The notes below the pieces were generated by a model. That model was not told the origin of the DNA. It did not search any database and was given only the letters and a program-made list of their open reading frames with translations. Below, in pieces: positions 41,108 to 52,101 of a stretch of 64,000 nt of DNA; the stretch's first letter is position 1, and the number at the start of each line of letters is the position of its first letter. Source of the stretch: Dugong dugon (Eukaryota > Chordata > Mammalia > Sirenia > Dugongidae); contig CM057481.1 in NCBI GenBank assembly GCA_030035585.1, positions 56,801,128-56,865,127 on the forward strand, written 5' to 3'. The translations under genes and the position numbers were made by a program.

Positions 41108-41292
41108 TTCCTAGGTGGTACAAATGGTTAAGTGCTGGACTACTAACCCACCTAGAGATGCCTCAGAAGTAAGGCTTGGCAATCTGCTTCTGAAAGGTCA
41201 GAGCCTTGCAAACCCTATGGTGCAGTTCTACTCTGCACACATGGGGTCACCATGAGTCAGGATCAACCGGAAGGCAGCTAACAGTAACAGTT
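41108..41292 (+). mobile_element. AfroSINE, diverged
   Basis: 'ttcctaggtggtacaaatgg' head, 'aggcttggcaatctgcttct', 'gcaaaccctatggtgcagtt' and 'caccatgagtcaggatcaac'. Part of the head is lost. Confidence 0.85.
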
Positions 41293-41351
41293 TATTTAGA
41301 AGGTGATTCTAGGAAGCAGACGAGAGGGAACAGGGAAAGTGATACAACAAA

Positions 41352-41363
41352 GGGGGGGGGGGG
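41352..41363 (+). repeat. G homopolymer, 12 bp
   Basis: A run of 12 G between 'caaa' and 'tctctg'. Likely a sequencing-sensitive site. Confidence 0.9.
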
Positions 41364-41734
41364 TCTCTGTTGCAGACAGCAAGCAAGAGCTACCGAAAAT
41401 CTACAGGGGCCTCTCAGAAGCACACCAGGCACCTTCCAGAATCCTCCACCTGGAGGCTGGGAGGCTGCAGTGTTTATCTACCAGCACCTGCCCTCATGAG
41501 TTAGGCTTGTTTTGGGGCTATGCTTACACTCACGCCAAATAGACCCCCTTGGTGCTGGCAAAGGTCTTGAAGCAGAAAGTAGAAAGACAATCACATGCAC
41601 TTGAGGTGGGTGCTGCCAGCATGTGAGTCTGAGCCCCAAAGGCACTGCCCACCACAAGTGTGACTAAAATCAGAGGCAAGCTTCAGGGTGTGACACAGAA
41701 CACCAAAGACATCCACCTTGTCTTATGAGTGACA

Positions 41735-41805
41735 GTCATTCTTTTAACAAGTATTTAATGAGGGCCTGCATTGGTGACTGGTCCTGAGTTAGGATTCTGC
41801 ATATG
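41735..41805 (-). repeat. L2 LINE 3' end fragment
   Basis: 'ttcttttaacaagtatttaa' and 'tgagggcctgcattggtgac' resemble the antisense L2 terminus. Confidence 0.45.
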
Positions 41806-42034
41806 AGCTGTAAAAAGACAAAAGAGCTTCCAAATCTCAGATTTTACGTGTCTTCAGACAGGGATCATTTCTCTCTAGCACATTTAGAATAACCTTTAGC
41901 TCATAGCCACAAACTAAACAAACAGGTTGGGTGATAAGATTCATTTTTTAAGAAATTTTACACACTAATTTTCAAAACAACAACAAAAACAACAGTAATA
42001 ATAATAGCGAAAAATAACAGTAACAGCACACGTG

Positions 42035-42240
42035 GTTCTTGTTATGCATCAGGCTCTGTTCTAAGTCCTTTACATATATTAGCGCTTTTAATTCTCACAG
42101 AAACTCAATGACAAAAGTACCATTGTTATCAGCGTAGTTTTACGGATGAGGCAACAAAGACACAGAGAAGTTGTGACATTTGCCCCAAAATGAAACAGCC
42201 TGAGAGAGGCAGGGCCAGGATTCAAATCCAAACAGATTCC
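42035..42240 (-). repeat. MIR SINE
   Basis: Antisense MIR: 'ggctctgttctaagtccttt', 'tttacggatgaggcaacaaa' and 'gagaggcagggccaggattc'. Confidence 0.82.
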
Positions 42241-42604
42241 ACATTTTGTGCCTACTATATTAATCATTCTACCTCTCTAAGCCTAATGGAAAAACCATTA
42301 TTCCCCTTCTTTCCCCCTACTCCAAACATGCATAGTTTTTACAATCTATTTCCAGAACACAATCGAACATATTCATATATCGTAAGAGCCCTGGTCAATG
42401 TCTGGTAATGGAAGACTTGGTTCATTTCTTTTGAGAACTAAAAGGAAAAACATCTCATCTAGTGAGACTCCCAACTCTGACACCCACCCCTTAGCCTTAT
42501 CCCCTTACACATATTTATAGAAGCTCAGAGATGTCCAAAGTTCTGCTGAAGAATACATCCCAGCTGGATAGTGACAGAGAAAAACCCCTGTTCAGATAAA
42601 GGGC

Positions 42605-42710
42605 TAGGAGCCCATGTTCTGGACTCAGACTTCCAGGGTTCAAATCCTGCTGCATCACTCACATCAGTTCTCCAAGCATTGGTGTTCTTATCTGTAATAT
42701 GGGCATTATA
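42605..42710 (+). repeat. MIR SINE fragment
   Basis: Sense MIR: 'gttctggactcagacttcca', 'gggttcaaatcctgctgcat' and 'cttatctgtaatatgggcat'. The adjoining AfroSINE truncates it. Confidence 0.75.
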
Positions 42711-43426
42711 CCAAACCAGCTGTTGTTAAGTTGATTCGGACTCATGGTAACTCATGTGTGTCAGAGAAGAACGATACTCCATATGGTTTTCAACAGCTGA
42801 TTTTTTGGAAGTAGATCACCAGACCTTTTTTTTTTTTTGAGGTTCCTGTGGATGGACTCAAACCTCCAACCTTTTGGTTAGCAGATATTATGGATTGAAT
42901 TGTGTCCCCCCAAAATATACGTCAACTTGGCCAGGCCATGATTCCCAGTATTGTGTGGTTGTCCACCATTTTGTGATCTGATGTGATTATCCTATGTGTT
43001 AGACATCCTGCCTCTATGACGTTAATGAGCCAGGACTAGAGGCAGTTATGTTAATGAGGCAGGACTCAATCTACAGGATTAGGTTGTATCTTGAGTCAAT
43101 CTCTTTTGAGATATAAAGAGAAAATCAAGCCAAGAGGAGAGGGACTTCATACCACCAAGAAAGAAGCACCAGGTGGAGGGGTCCCTGTGCTGAGAAGCTC
43201 CTAGACCAGGAGAAGACTGATGACAAGGACCTTCCCCCAGAACTGACAGCAAGAGAAAGCCTTGTCCTGGAGCTGGCGCCCTGAATTCGGATTTCTAGCC
43301 TCCTAAACTGAGAGAATAAATTTCTGTTTGTTAAAGCCATCCACTTGCGGTGTTTCTGTTATAGCAGCACTACATGAGTAAGACTGCAGCCAAATGTGTT
43401 AACTATTTGCATCACCTAGAGACTCC
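42711..43426 (-). mobile_element. AfroSINE, long form, split by a solo LTR
   Basis: Antisense copy in two parts, 42,711-42,884 and 43,386-43,426. The junction word 'gcag' is present on both sides of the LTR, and removing the LTR restores the usual 'ttagcagccaaatgtgttaa' head sequence. Confidence 0.9.
42885..43385 (+). mobile_element. MaLR-like solo LTR, intact length
   Basis: About 500 bp, start 'tattatggattgaattgtgt', end 'gagtaagact', with 'gaggcaggactcaatctaca' in the middle and AATAAA at 43,315-43,320. Flanking 'gcaga'/'gcagc' gives a 4-5 bp target-site duplication, the length expected for MaLR/ERVL integrations. It is the reference for the interrupted copy at 29,391-36,824. It carries no viral gene. 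Confidence 0.85.
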
Positions 43427-45004
43427 ATGGTAATTATAGTAGTGCCTAGTGTATTTAATAATATTTGCAAATTCCATACCATGGTATCTTAAATATGGAA
43501 AGCATTAGCTATTATCATTATTTCTCCCCACTGCTATGTACCCCTTTGTGGAAGAAACCCATGTTCTTAGGGGGTCATGGATGAATCGACACCACGGCAA
43601 TGGGTTTGGTTTTTGGTTTGAGTTCCATTTGGAGAATTAATGGTGCTAGGGGCAAGCTTCCCTCATAAATGTACATATACACAGGATTTTATATACAGTA
43701 TCAGAAATATGACAATCTACTAAGCATTTCAACAAACCATATAAGGTTATCTCTAGGTAGACCCTGTGAAGAAATCCCATATTAGACATTCCAGAGCAAA
43801 CCTTACAGAGGAAGTTTTTCACAAAGTATAGGGTGACCAGTGGCTGCATCTTTTGTTAAGTGCAGTGAGAGCAGAAAGGAAAAGAGAGAGAAAAAAAAAA
43901 GGAAGAAGCGTATCTTTGGTACAGTGGGTAGTGAGGCTTACAGCCAGCATAATTAAAACTTTAATTAATTAAACTGATGGCAACATTAACTTACCTGGAA
44001 AAAAAAAATCTCTATACATGAAGGCTAACAGAGGTCAGCGAATCAGCAAAGACTGCAAGAATTTCAATGTTAAATGAGCTCCGGTGAGTCACACCTGACA
44101 TAGTCCAATTAGGGACAGATCACCCAATAAGTAAGGTACGCATGGGCTTACTTGTGCTTATTTACTAATCTGTAGCACACAATTTCACCTGTTTTATACC
44201 ATATCTAGGAAGGAAGGAAGGATGGAAGGTAGGGAGGGAGGGAGGAAGGAAGGAACTACAGAAATATTTTTGAAAGAGAACGTTCTGAATCTTACACTTT
44301 TCTTTATTGCTGTTTCAAGTGGGTCAGCCCCCACTCTCTACTGAGTCATGAAAATGTGGTATATATGTACATATAATCGTGAAGCAAGTGATCGTAAGAG
44401 CAACCGAAGTCTTGACATAAAAGTAAATACATTTCCCATTTATTTCAAGTGCTGCTTATGGAATTATAGCAGCTTGCTTCTTCCAGGCCTTGCATTTTAC
44501 GAAAAACACATAAACTGTGCCAATGGCAAACAACTAGGTTTATCTTGACATTGGTTTTCATTAGAGCATGGTCCTAAATTCACATTTAACTCATTTTCTC
44601 TCCCCATACAGGACTAAGTGTTCCTACCGTGTGGATTGCTTAAGCTGCACATTATATTTAGCTCCATATAATCTTTTCATTCTATTATCTTCATCTCATT
44701 TAGGATGTTTTTCTAATCTGCACTTCTCCTAGGACGTACATGATTATTTAATGTTTAATAACTCACATTACACAGAAGACAGACGCCACACCAGCCCAGT
44801 GTGCTTATAAACATAATGAAATCTATAGATTACAGAGATCACACTTCCCCGTGCTAATGTCATTGCCATGGGGAAGATGGGAGACTGGCTACATACTTAA
44901 ATGGGAAATCTTCAAAATCATTAGGAAAGTTAGATTATATAGAAGGAATCAGAACTAATAATGTAAACAGCTGTATCAGAGACCTAGGCAGAGTAGCAGC
45001 ATCA
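43427..45004. other. Mostly unique sequence, candidate conserved noncoding blocks
   Basis: 43,580-43,620 is an isolated AfroSINE 3' tail ('cggcaatgggtttggttttt'). 43,930-44,200 includes the palindrome 'tttaattaattaaa' (about 43,960). 44,560-44,900 is repeat-free with balanced composition. A 66-codon frame at 44,348-44,548 has no recognisable domain. Confidence 0.35.
44207..44255 (+). repeat. GGAA/GGGA microsatellite
   Basis: About 49 bp of 'ggaa' and 'aggg' units on the plus strand. Confidence 0.92.
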
Positions 45005-45425
45005 TGAAAACTTGACTCTGGAGTTAGAATGAGATTTGAACCCCAGATCCACAAGTTATTAGTTTACCTTAGCTTCCTTCTCTGTAAAACGGAGATGAAA
45101 AGAGTACCTACCACATGGGACAGGACCCCTGGTGGTGCAGTGGTTAAGCACTTGGCTGTTAAATGAAAGGTCGGTCATTCAAACCTACCAGCCACTCCAA
45201 GGGAGAAAGATGTGGCAATCTGCTCCCATAAAAATTTACAGCCTTGGAAACCCTATTGGGCAGTTCTAGTCTGTCCTGTAGGGTTGCTATGAGTCTGATT
45301 TGACTTGACGGCAATGGGCTTGACCACATGAGAGAGCTGTAAATATTAAGGGACAATATATCTAAGGGCTTAGCAGAGTGCTTGGCAAATATTAAGTGCC
45401 CTATAACTATTTGTTAGTGTTATCA
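45005..45425 (+). repeat. MIR SINE, split by AfroSINE
   Basis: Sense MIR parts 45,005-45,118 ('gactctggagttagaatgag', 'tctgtaaaacggagatgaaa') and 45,323-45,425 ('gcagagtgcttggcaaatat'). Confidence 0.75.
45121..45322 (+). mobile_element. AfroSINE, full middle
   Basis: Head 'gacccctggtggtgcagtgg' and middle 'gggagaaagatgtggcaatc' retained, tail 'tgacttgacggcaatgggct'. Flanking 'accacatg' at 45,110-45,117 and 45,323-45,330. Confidence 0.94.
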
Positions 45426-47804
45426 ATAGTACGAAGGTCATAGTTATAAACATCCTGCAATTAACCTTCCCAACACGATTCCAAAGATGTCTCCCTGAAA
45501 AAGTACAGGGCTCACAGCTGATCATCACACTTCAACTTCTGAAGGGAAGGGTACTCCCTTTTGAATTCATCGTCATTTGTTGTTAGAAATTATACTGTAT
45601 GCTGTATTTCAATTGATTCAGATGACAAAGGTATAATATTGAACAAAATAGTAAATTATGTCCATTTGTGTTAGTATTTTTATATTCAACTGTGAACACT
45701 GCCTCATTTTGGAAGAGTTGGAAAACTCATGATTATTGAATTAGGGCCACCATGGAGAACTCCATATCCCAACTGGTTCATTCGCACTCCCAACACGTAC
45801 TGTTCTGATTCAATTACAGCCACACGTTCAGTTCAAGAGTGTTCTTCAAAAACCTTGTTAGTGAACTTCAGATTTCTTGGAACACCAAAAATAAGCCTCC
45901 ATATGTGAAAGATCTTCTGACAGAATAATGAGTTCTGCCAGAGTTTTCAAAAATAGGGGGAAATAGTCTTATTATCTCTCTATCATTTAGTAATTATTAA
46001 GCCATAATGTCTTGAATTCACTCATAATTAGGCCCCAGCTCTGGTGAGGGATATATATATATATACACACATATATATGTAAAACATTTAGAAATTCTAA
46101 ATCAAATTGTGTCCTAAGAATAACTAGGATGAAATGCATTATAAAAAGCATTTTCAGCCTGCATCGAAACATCATTAGCAAGAGAACTGAAATATATTTT
46201 TCCTCTGTTAATATTTGGAGAAACTAACATCCTGGCTTTTTAATCCCAAGAATGCTGACTCAGTAATGGGCATCAGCTGAGGCAAAGTGAAAAGCTCCTG
46301 GAAGAAAGAAGAGACTATTGACTCCTTGAAGGATGTGGATTTGTGATTTAGCCCTCAACACAACTAAACCTAAAATCCTTAAATGGTCTTTAATTCACCT
46401 TTCAGGTATTTGTCCATAAAAACTGGAATCAGGCTTTGTCACATTCCTGAAGGTGGTAGGTACCTGAGGAATTAATCTTTTCAGTACTTCAGATAGTCCT
46501 CTTTATTCTCTTAGCAGAACTAAGTCCCCTGAGAAAATCTCTTACTATGAGTTCTAGAGTAATGACCCCCAGAGACTCATGGAAAAACAAGTCTCCTCCA
46601 TGAGTTTTCATAAAAGAGCAGGCACACAACGTCTATTGCACAGAGATATGAAGACAAACAGGTATCTCATCAAATGGCCATTTACCTCAAGGTTCTGAGG
46701 TAAACAGCCTCAGGTAAAACGAAACTGTATCATCTCTGTGATCCTCACAAAGGTACACAGATCTAGACATAAAGTTTAAGGCTATGGAAGCTTAATACGA
46801 AAACTGACTGGCAAAAGCTGGCAGGCCAGCACAGTCACCTGGGCATTCTCCACCACCCACCTTCCATTCTACCTCCTGCTGTGACGGCTTCATAATTCTC
46901 TTAAAGGAAGAATGGACTGAGAACTCCTAGCAGAGATATGCATATGGACTTTCCCTTCTTTTAACTTAGGTCAATGGCCATTAAACTTTAGACTGAATTT
47001 CACCTAAAATGTACTATATAGGATTGCAAGAAACTATGCATATAAAACTGTATGGGCCATTTAAGAGGGGACAAAAGGTAATTTCGACTCTATGAAATTA
47101 TGAGGTAACTTCAAAAATCTAACCTTCACGTTAAACCGTGGTTTTACTAAATTTGCTGACTATTTGTTATCAAGCTCCGTATTTATAAAACAATAGAAGT
47201 ATAAAAGACTATAAATATCAACTAAGCTAGCTTTTTCTAGTTCCCAAGAAGAAAATGAGAACAGTCACATGAAAAAGGGTCCACTGCCCAAGGTTATATA
47301 GATAATGGGATTTGTAATGGGATTACAAACTAACCCTGTCCACTGTGCTTCCTGCTAACTATCTACTAAAACATAGTGTACTTCATCCCTGGGAGCTGAT
47401 TACCTATCACTGAATCCATCTGGGGATTATTACAAATCCTACCCGCCACTAATATACCACATTCCATCCATATTAACCTGGCTTTCCATTTAACTGGTAA
47501 TCTGATACGTTATTGCCGCTCTTTTGAGAATGAAAGAGAGCTCAAACAAATCTCACAGTGTTAATTAATGTGCTCCTGAGAAGTTGTGTGTCAATTGATT
47601 CATTAACTCCCGTATCTCATTGTACTTTAGCATGACCAAAACCCCAGATTGGCTCCAAAGGAAAATGAATGGCACTTAATAACCCAATGAGGGGACGAGG
47701 TTTCCAAGGAGAGACCACAACGTAATAAAACAATTAATTAAGGATAACATAAGCAAAAGGAAACTTATTTGGGCAAAAGAGAGTTGCCTGGAGACACTAA
47801 TAAA
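45426..47804. other. AT-rich, repeat-poor sequence
   Basis: The longest repeat-poor interval of the window. (TA)n/(CA)n simple repeat at 46,050-46,080. A MIR-like relic may lie at 47,245-47,350 ('ccactgcccaaggttatata'). 47,470-47,804 has clustered TAAT/ATTA words ('gttaattaatg', 'caattaattaag'), the texture of a conserved noncoding element. No gene supported. Confidence 0.35.
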
Positions 47805-48220
47805 TGATTATTTCATTCATTCAGTATTCAGCTACCAAACACTCACTACCTGCCAGCCATTCTTCTAGATCAAGAATCCGCAAACTGTTTCTGGAAACTG
47901 GCAGACTGTAAAATTTTAGACTTTGTAGGCCACACAGTCTCTATTACAACTACTCAACTCTGCTATTGTAACACAAAAGCAGCCACAGACAACACAGAAA
48001 TGAATGAGCAATACTGTGTTTCAATAAAGCTTTATTTATAAAGCTAGGTAGGCTGGATTTGGCCCACAGTGCAGAGTTGCTGACCTCTGTTCTAGATGCT
48101 GGAGACACAGTAGTGAATTAGGCTCAAAGGTCCTTGCTTTTGTGGCACTTATATTCTCTGGGGAGACAATCGGTAAGCAGATAAAAATAAATCAACAAAC
48201 AAAGCAAACAAAATTACTTT
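47805..48220 (-). repeat. L2 LINE 3' end, split by a hAT element
   Basis: Antisense L2: 'tcattcattcagtattcagc' up to 'ccattcttctagat' (47,870), resuming 'ttctagatgctggagacaca' (48,090) and 'aaaggtccttgcttttgtgg'. Confidence 0.75.
47871..48089. mobile_element. MER1-type hAT-Charlie element
   Basis: About 219 bp with related ends ('caagaatccgcaaactg' and 'gttgctgacctctg'). A perfect 8-bp target-site duplication 'ttctagat' lies at 47,863-47,870 and 48,090-48,097, the length diagnostic of hAT transposons. The interior 'ctattacaactactcaactc' and 'caataaagctttatttataa' match the same family as 61,744-61,966. The family name (MER1) is from memory. Confidence 0.85.
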
Positions 48221-48611
48221 ATTTCAGATGATATTAAGTGACATGGATCTGTCACTTTGAAAATATTGCCATGTTTTCAAACCTGGCAATTCAACAAGAT
48301 TTCAAAGGGACTTGTCTCAATCTCAGATTCCAGGGCCTCATCTAGGAAAAATTTTGATTTAGTGGGTCTAAAGCAGGGTTTGGGGAAAACTACTTTTTAG
48401 AAAGTTCTGCAGGTGACATCTCTGCGTAAACAACCTTCGTTTTTATAAGCATGGTTGAGAATAACTGGATTATTAATGTTAATGTCTTTGATAGCAAAAC
48501 AGAGAAGTAGCAAAGTTGAATCAATGATCTACTAATGAACTAGCGCTCTCAACATTCAAAGATCAATACATGTGCATTGTAAGTAGCATGGCCGATTGGG
48601 TTGCTTATGCT
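48221..48611. other. Unique sequence with a possible MER5-like relic
   Basis: 48,300-48,470 ('tcagattccagggcctcatc', 'gatttagtgggtctaaagca') resembles a decayed MER5-type hAT element. The rest is unassigned. Confidence 0.35.
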
Positions 48612-48623
48612 TCACTTGTATAC

Positions 48624-48773
48624 CCATTGCTGTCGAGTCGATTCCAACTCAAAGCCACCCTAGAGGACAGAGGAGAACTGCCGCATAGTTTCCAAGAAGC
48701 ACCTGGTGGATTCAAACTGTCAACCTCTTGGTTAGCAGCCATAGCACTTAACCACTACACCACCAGGGTTTCC
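48624..48773 (-). mobile_element. AfroSINE, short form, antisense
   Basis: 'ccattgctgtcgagtcgatt' to 'caccaccagggtttcc'. A 12-bp target-site duplication 'tcactt-g/a-tatac' lies at 48,612-48,623 and 48,774-48,785 (11 of 12 identical). Confidence 0.94.
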
Positions 48774-48785
48774 TCACTTATATAC

Positions 48786-49534
48786 GAAAGCTAAATACAT
48801 GTGTGTGCTGTAAATTCCATGCTAGTCTTTAAGGATTCCTCAGGCTAGCATCTTTTTATTAGAGGGTGGTTGTACTTATCTTTACTAGAGGGTAGTTCAT
48901 TACACAATTTTGCTTTTACCAAACAGGTTTTATGGCGACAGCAGGACAAGTTTTACAAGCAATTCTAAATCATCCCTAGCTATACTGAGCAGGCTTCAAA
49001 TAAATAAACAATCTTCTTGTCACAAAAATATGAGACATGGGAGCAGCACACAGGAATAACCTGATAAAGTGTAGGCACCTCCTGATTTGCATCCTGCCAG
49101 GTCTTCTGCTGACAAGTCTGTAAAACAGAGACAGGAACACACCTTCAGCGTGACTGAAGCCCCCCAGAGAGCAAGGGGCACAGCACTCTATGGGGAACCT
49201 CAGCTAATGTGGGCTGCTACTCGAATCACATCAAAACCTCAACCGGGTCCATCAGATGTCATTTCCCATTAATTCTCAGGCTCGTTATTTGGTCTGTGTG
49301 TCAAAACTGCTGTACTGGCATTCTACTTTAACACTCAATGTCCGGGAATGTTAATGGAAGACTTAGAGGCATCTGGTCAACTATTTTTGTTTCACAAAAG
49401 AAGTGACAGTGGTAAGGCGGGGGTGGGTGGGGGATGGGGGGTGGGGAGAGCCATAACAGGCTGCGTGAGTTTTCAGCAACAAATACGTAACTGCCACTTT
49501 TGAACTCCCTTTGATGCCTGTCTCTCTCCTTTAA
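48786..49534. other. Unique sequence with a strong G-rich tract
   Basis: No gene seen. A G-quadruplex-type tract at 49,419-49,446 is listed separately. Short ORFs of 61-69 codons only. Confidence 0.4.
49419..49446 (+). other. Strong G-quadruplex motif
   Basis: Five G runs of 3-6 separated by one or two bases (GGGGG-T-GGG-T-GGGGG-AT-GGGGGG-T-GGGG). By loop length and run size it is the strongest such motif in the window. Confidence 0.85.
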
Positions 49535-50118
49535 CATTTTTATTATGAAATATAACCCGCACGTTCCAAGTACATAAAATGTAACTATACTAATTAATAA
49601 AACATTATGTACTATGTAACTACCACTCAGGTCAAGAAATAAAACGCTGTCAGCATTCCGGAGGCTCCTCGCTGCCTGTTTCCATTACAACCCCCTTCCT
49701 GCCTGCTAAATGTAAGCACTGTTCTGACTTTTATAGTTATCACGGCTTTGCTTTTCTTTGTACTTTTCTATAGACTATAAATTACATTAGAGTTTAGTTT
49801 TTACAGCTTTATGTAATTAGAATCACACAATATATATTCTTCATGTCTGGCTTCTCTTGTTCTATATTCAGCATGTCAGATTCACCACGTTGCTGCTTTA
49901 AACTGTCAGTTCCCCCCTTTTTCATTACAGTATTCCATTGTATGACTGTATCATTATTTATTTATCCATTTTATGATTGATGGACATTTGGGTGGTTTTC
50001 CATTTAGGGCTAGTATAAATAACGCTGCTATGAACATTCTTGTATATTTTCCTAGTACACATATGCACGTTTCTTTTAGATATATACTTAGAAATGAAAT
50101 TGGTAACCCATAAGGTAT

Positions 50119-50331
50119 TTGTGGAGTCCCTGGGTGATGCAAATGGTTAATGCACTTGGTTGCTCACTGAAAGGCTGGCTGTTTGAGTCCACCCAGAGGC
50201 ACCTTGAAAGAAATGCCTGGCGATCTACTTTCAAAAAATCAGCCATTGAAAACCCTATGGAGCACAGTTCTGCTCTGAAACACGGTCGCTTTGTGTTGGA
50301 ATCGACTCAAAGGAAACTGGTTTTGTCTTTT
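50119..50331 (+). mobile_element. AfroSINE, long form
   Basis: Head 'ggagtccctgggtgatgcaa', 'gagtccacccagaggcacct', body 'atcagccattgaaaacccta' and tail 'gttggaatcgactcaaagga'. Flanking 'taaggtat' at 50,111-50,118 and 50,332-50,339. The head has strong tRNA-Asn resemblance. Confidence 0.94.
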
Positions 50332-50587
50332 TAAGGTATATGTACTTTCCATCTATTTTTCAAGTGTTTTGTATCAATATATACTCCCACAAGCACCGCA
50401 TGGAAATCTTACTTGTTCCGTAGATTTATTAACACTTAGCACCATCAGTCTTTAATTTTAGCTATTCTGTTGGGGAACTCATCGTGGTTTTGTATTTGTA
50501 TTAATGAGACTGAGGATCTTCTTTTAGGCTTATTAGCCATTCACATATGCTCTTTTGTGCAGTACCTGTCCGAGCCTCTTACCTATT

Positions 50588-51062
50588 TGTATCAGTTATC
50601 CATTCCTGAGTGACAAACTACCCTACAACTTAGTGACTTAAAGCATTAGGCATTTATTTAGCTGCCAGGTCTTTGAGTATGCTGGATGGTTTTTCTGCTC
50701 TGGGTTAGGCTCAGCTGATTGTGTCCTGGCTTGCTCATGTGTCTGTGATCAGTATGCAGGCTGGTCAGAAACGGATAGTCTAGGATGATCTCACTCATGT
50801 CTGTGACAATGACTAGGTCACGTATCTCCCATCCTTCAATATGCTATCTGACCAAGGTGCAAGGGATCTAGAATTATACAACGATAGTAAAGGGCTACAC
50901 TCCGAATTGGCACATTGTCACTTCTTGCATTCTACTGTCCAAAGCAAGTCACAAGAGCACCACAGATCCAAGGGTTGGGAAACAGACTCTATATTTTGAT
51001 GGCATGATGCAAAGTCACCAAAGGTATGGATAAAGGGGGACACGAACTATTGGGGTTACCAA
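50588..51062 (-). mobile_element. MLT1-type LTR, antisense
   Basis: 'tatcagttatccattcctga', 'ctacaacttagtgacttaaa', 'ctgctctgggttaggctcag', 'cattctactgtccaaagcaa', 'gtcacaagagcaccacagat' and 'gggttgggaaacagactcta' follow the order of MLT1-type MaLR LTRs. It sits inside the antisense L1. No viral genes. Confidence 0.72.
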
Positions 51063-51330
51063 TACAATGGATCTACAAACCATTTTTCCATTGATTTTCT
51101 TTCTTATTTTTTTGTAGGGATTTTTACAGACTCTTTACACAAGTACTCTGTTGATTATTTGTGTTTGAGAAACTTTGCCCACATTTTGGGAACCTTTTGA
51201 TTCTCCTTATGATGTCCTTTAATGAACAGAAATTCTTACTTTAATGCAGCCAAATCTGTCAATCTTTATATTTGTGGATAGTATTATCTGAGTCATATTT
51301 TTAAAAATCATCCTCTACCCAAGCTTATAA

Positions 51331-51545
51331 GGAGCCCTGGTAGTGCAGTGGTTAAAGCGTTCAACTGCTAACCTAAAAGTCGGCAGTTTAAACCCACCAA
51401 CTGCTCCTCAGGGGAAATATGTGGCAGTCTGCTTCCATAAAGATTACAGCCTTGGAAACACTATGGAGCAGTTCTACTCTGTCCTATAGGGTCGCTATGA
51501 GTCGGAATTCGACTCCACAGCAATGGATTTGGTTTGGTTTGGGCT
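51331..51545 (+). mobile_element. AfroSINE, full middle, with clean insertion scar
   Basis: Complete sense copy ('ggagccctggtagtgcagtg' to 'gcaatggatttggtttggtt') flanked by a perfect 15-bp duplication 'tacccaagcttataa' at 51,316-51,330 and 51,546-51,560. It keeps the 'gtggcagtctgcttccataa' middle segment that short copies lack. Confidence 0.96.
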
Positions 51546-51935
51546 TACCCAAGCTTATAAAGATATTCTCCTATATTTTATTTCAAAATATTTACTGTAT
51601 TGTCTTTGCATTTAAGTGTACATCATCTGGATTTGATTTTTGTGAGGTTTAAGTGTGAAGTTCCATTTTTCCATATGGATCTCCAATTTTTCCAGTATCA
51701 TTTATGAAAAAGGCCACCATTTCTCTTCTGCTCTGCAGTGCCACCATTTATGTATGTTTGTTGCTGGACTCCATTCTGTCCTATAGATCTATTTGCCCAT
51801 CCTTGTGCCAATATCATACTGTCTTAATTACAGTAGTTTTAAAATACATCTTGGGTATTTTTAATTTTTTTTTTCTGGTAGAAAAAAATACCTCCACATT
51901 GTCGTTGATCTTCAAGAACGTCTTGACTATTAATA

Positions 51936-52101
51936 AAACCAAACCAAACCCGTTGCCATCGAGTTGATTCCTACTCATAGCGACCCTATAGGACAGAGTA
52001 GAACCTCCCCATAGAGCTTTCACTGAGTGCCTGGTGGATTCAAACTGCCAGCCTCTTGGTTAGCAGCTGTAGCACTTAACCGCTACGCCACCAGGGTTTC
52101 G
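51936..52101 (-). mobile_element. AfroSINE, short form, antisense
   Basis: 'ccaaacccgttgccatcgag' to 'cgccaccagggtttcg'. A perfect 12-bp duplication 'tgactattaata' lies at 51,924-51,935 and 52,102-52,113. Confidence 0.96.

Noticed and set aside
43580-43620. Complete AfroSINE
   Set aside because: Only the 3' tail is recognisable. Noted inside the surrounding unique interval.
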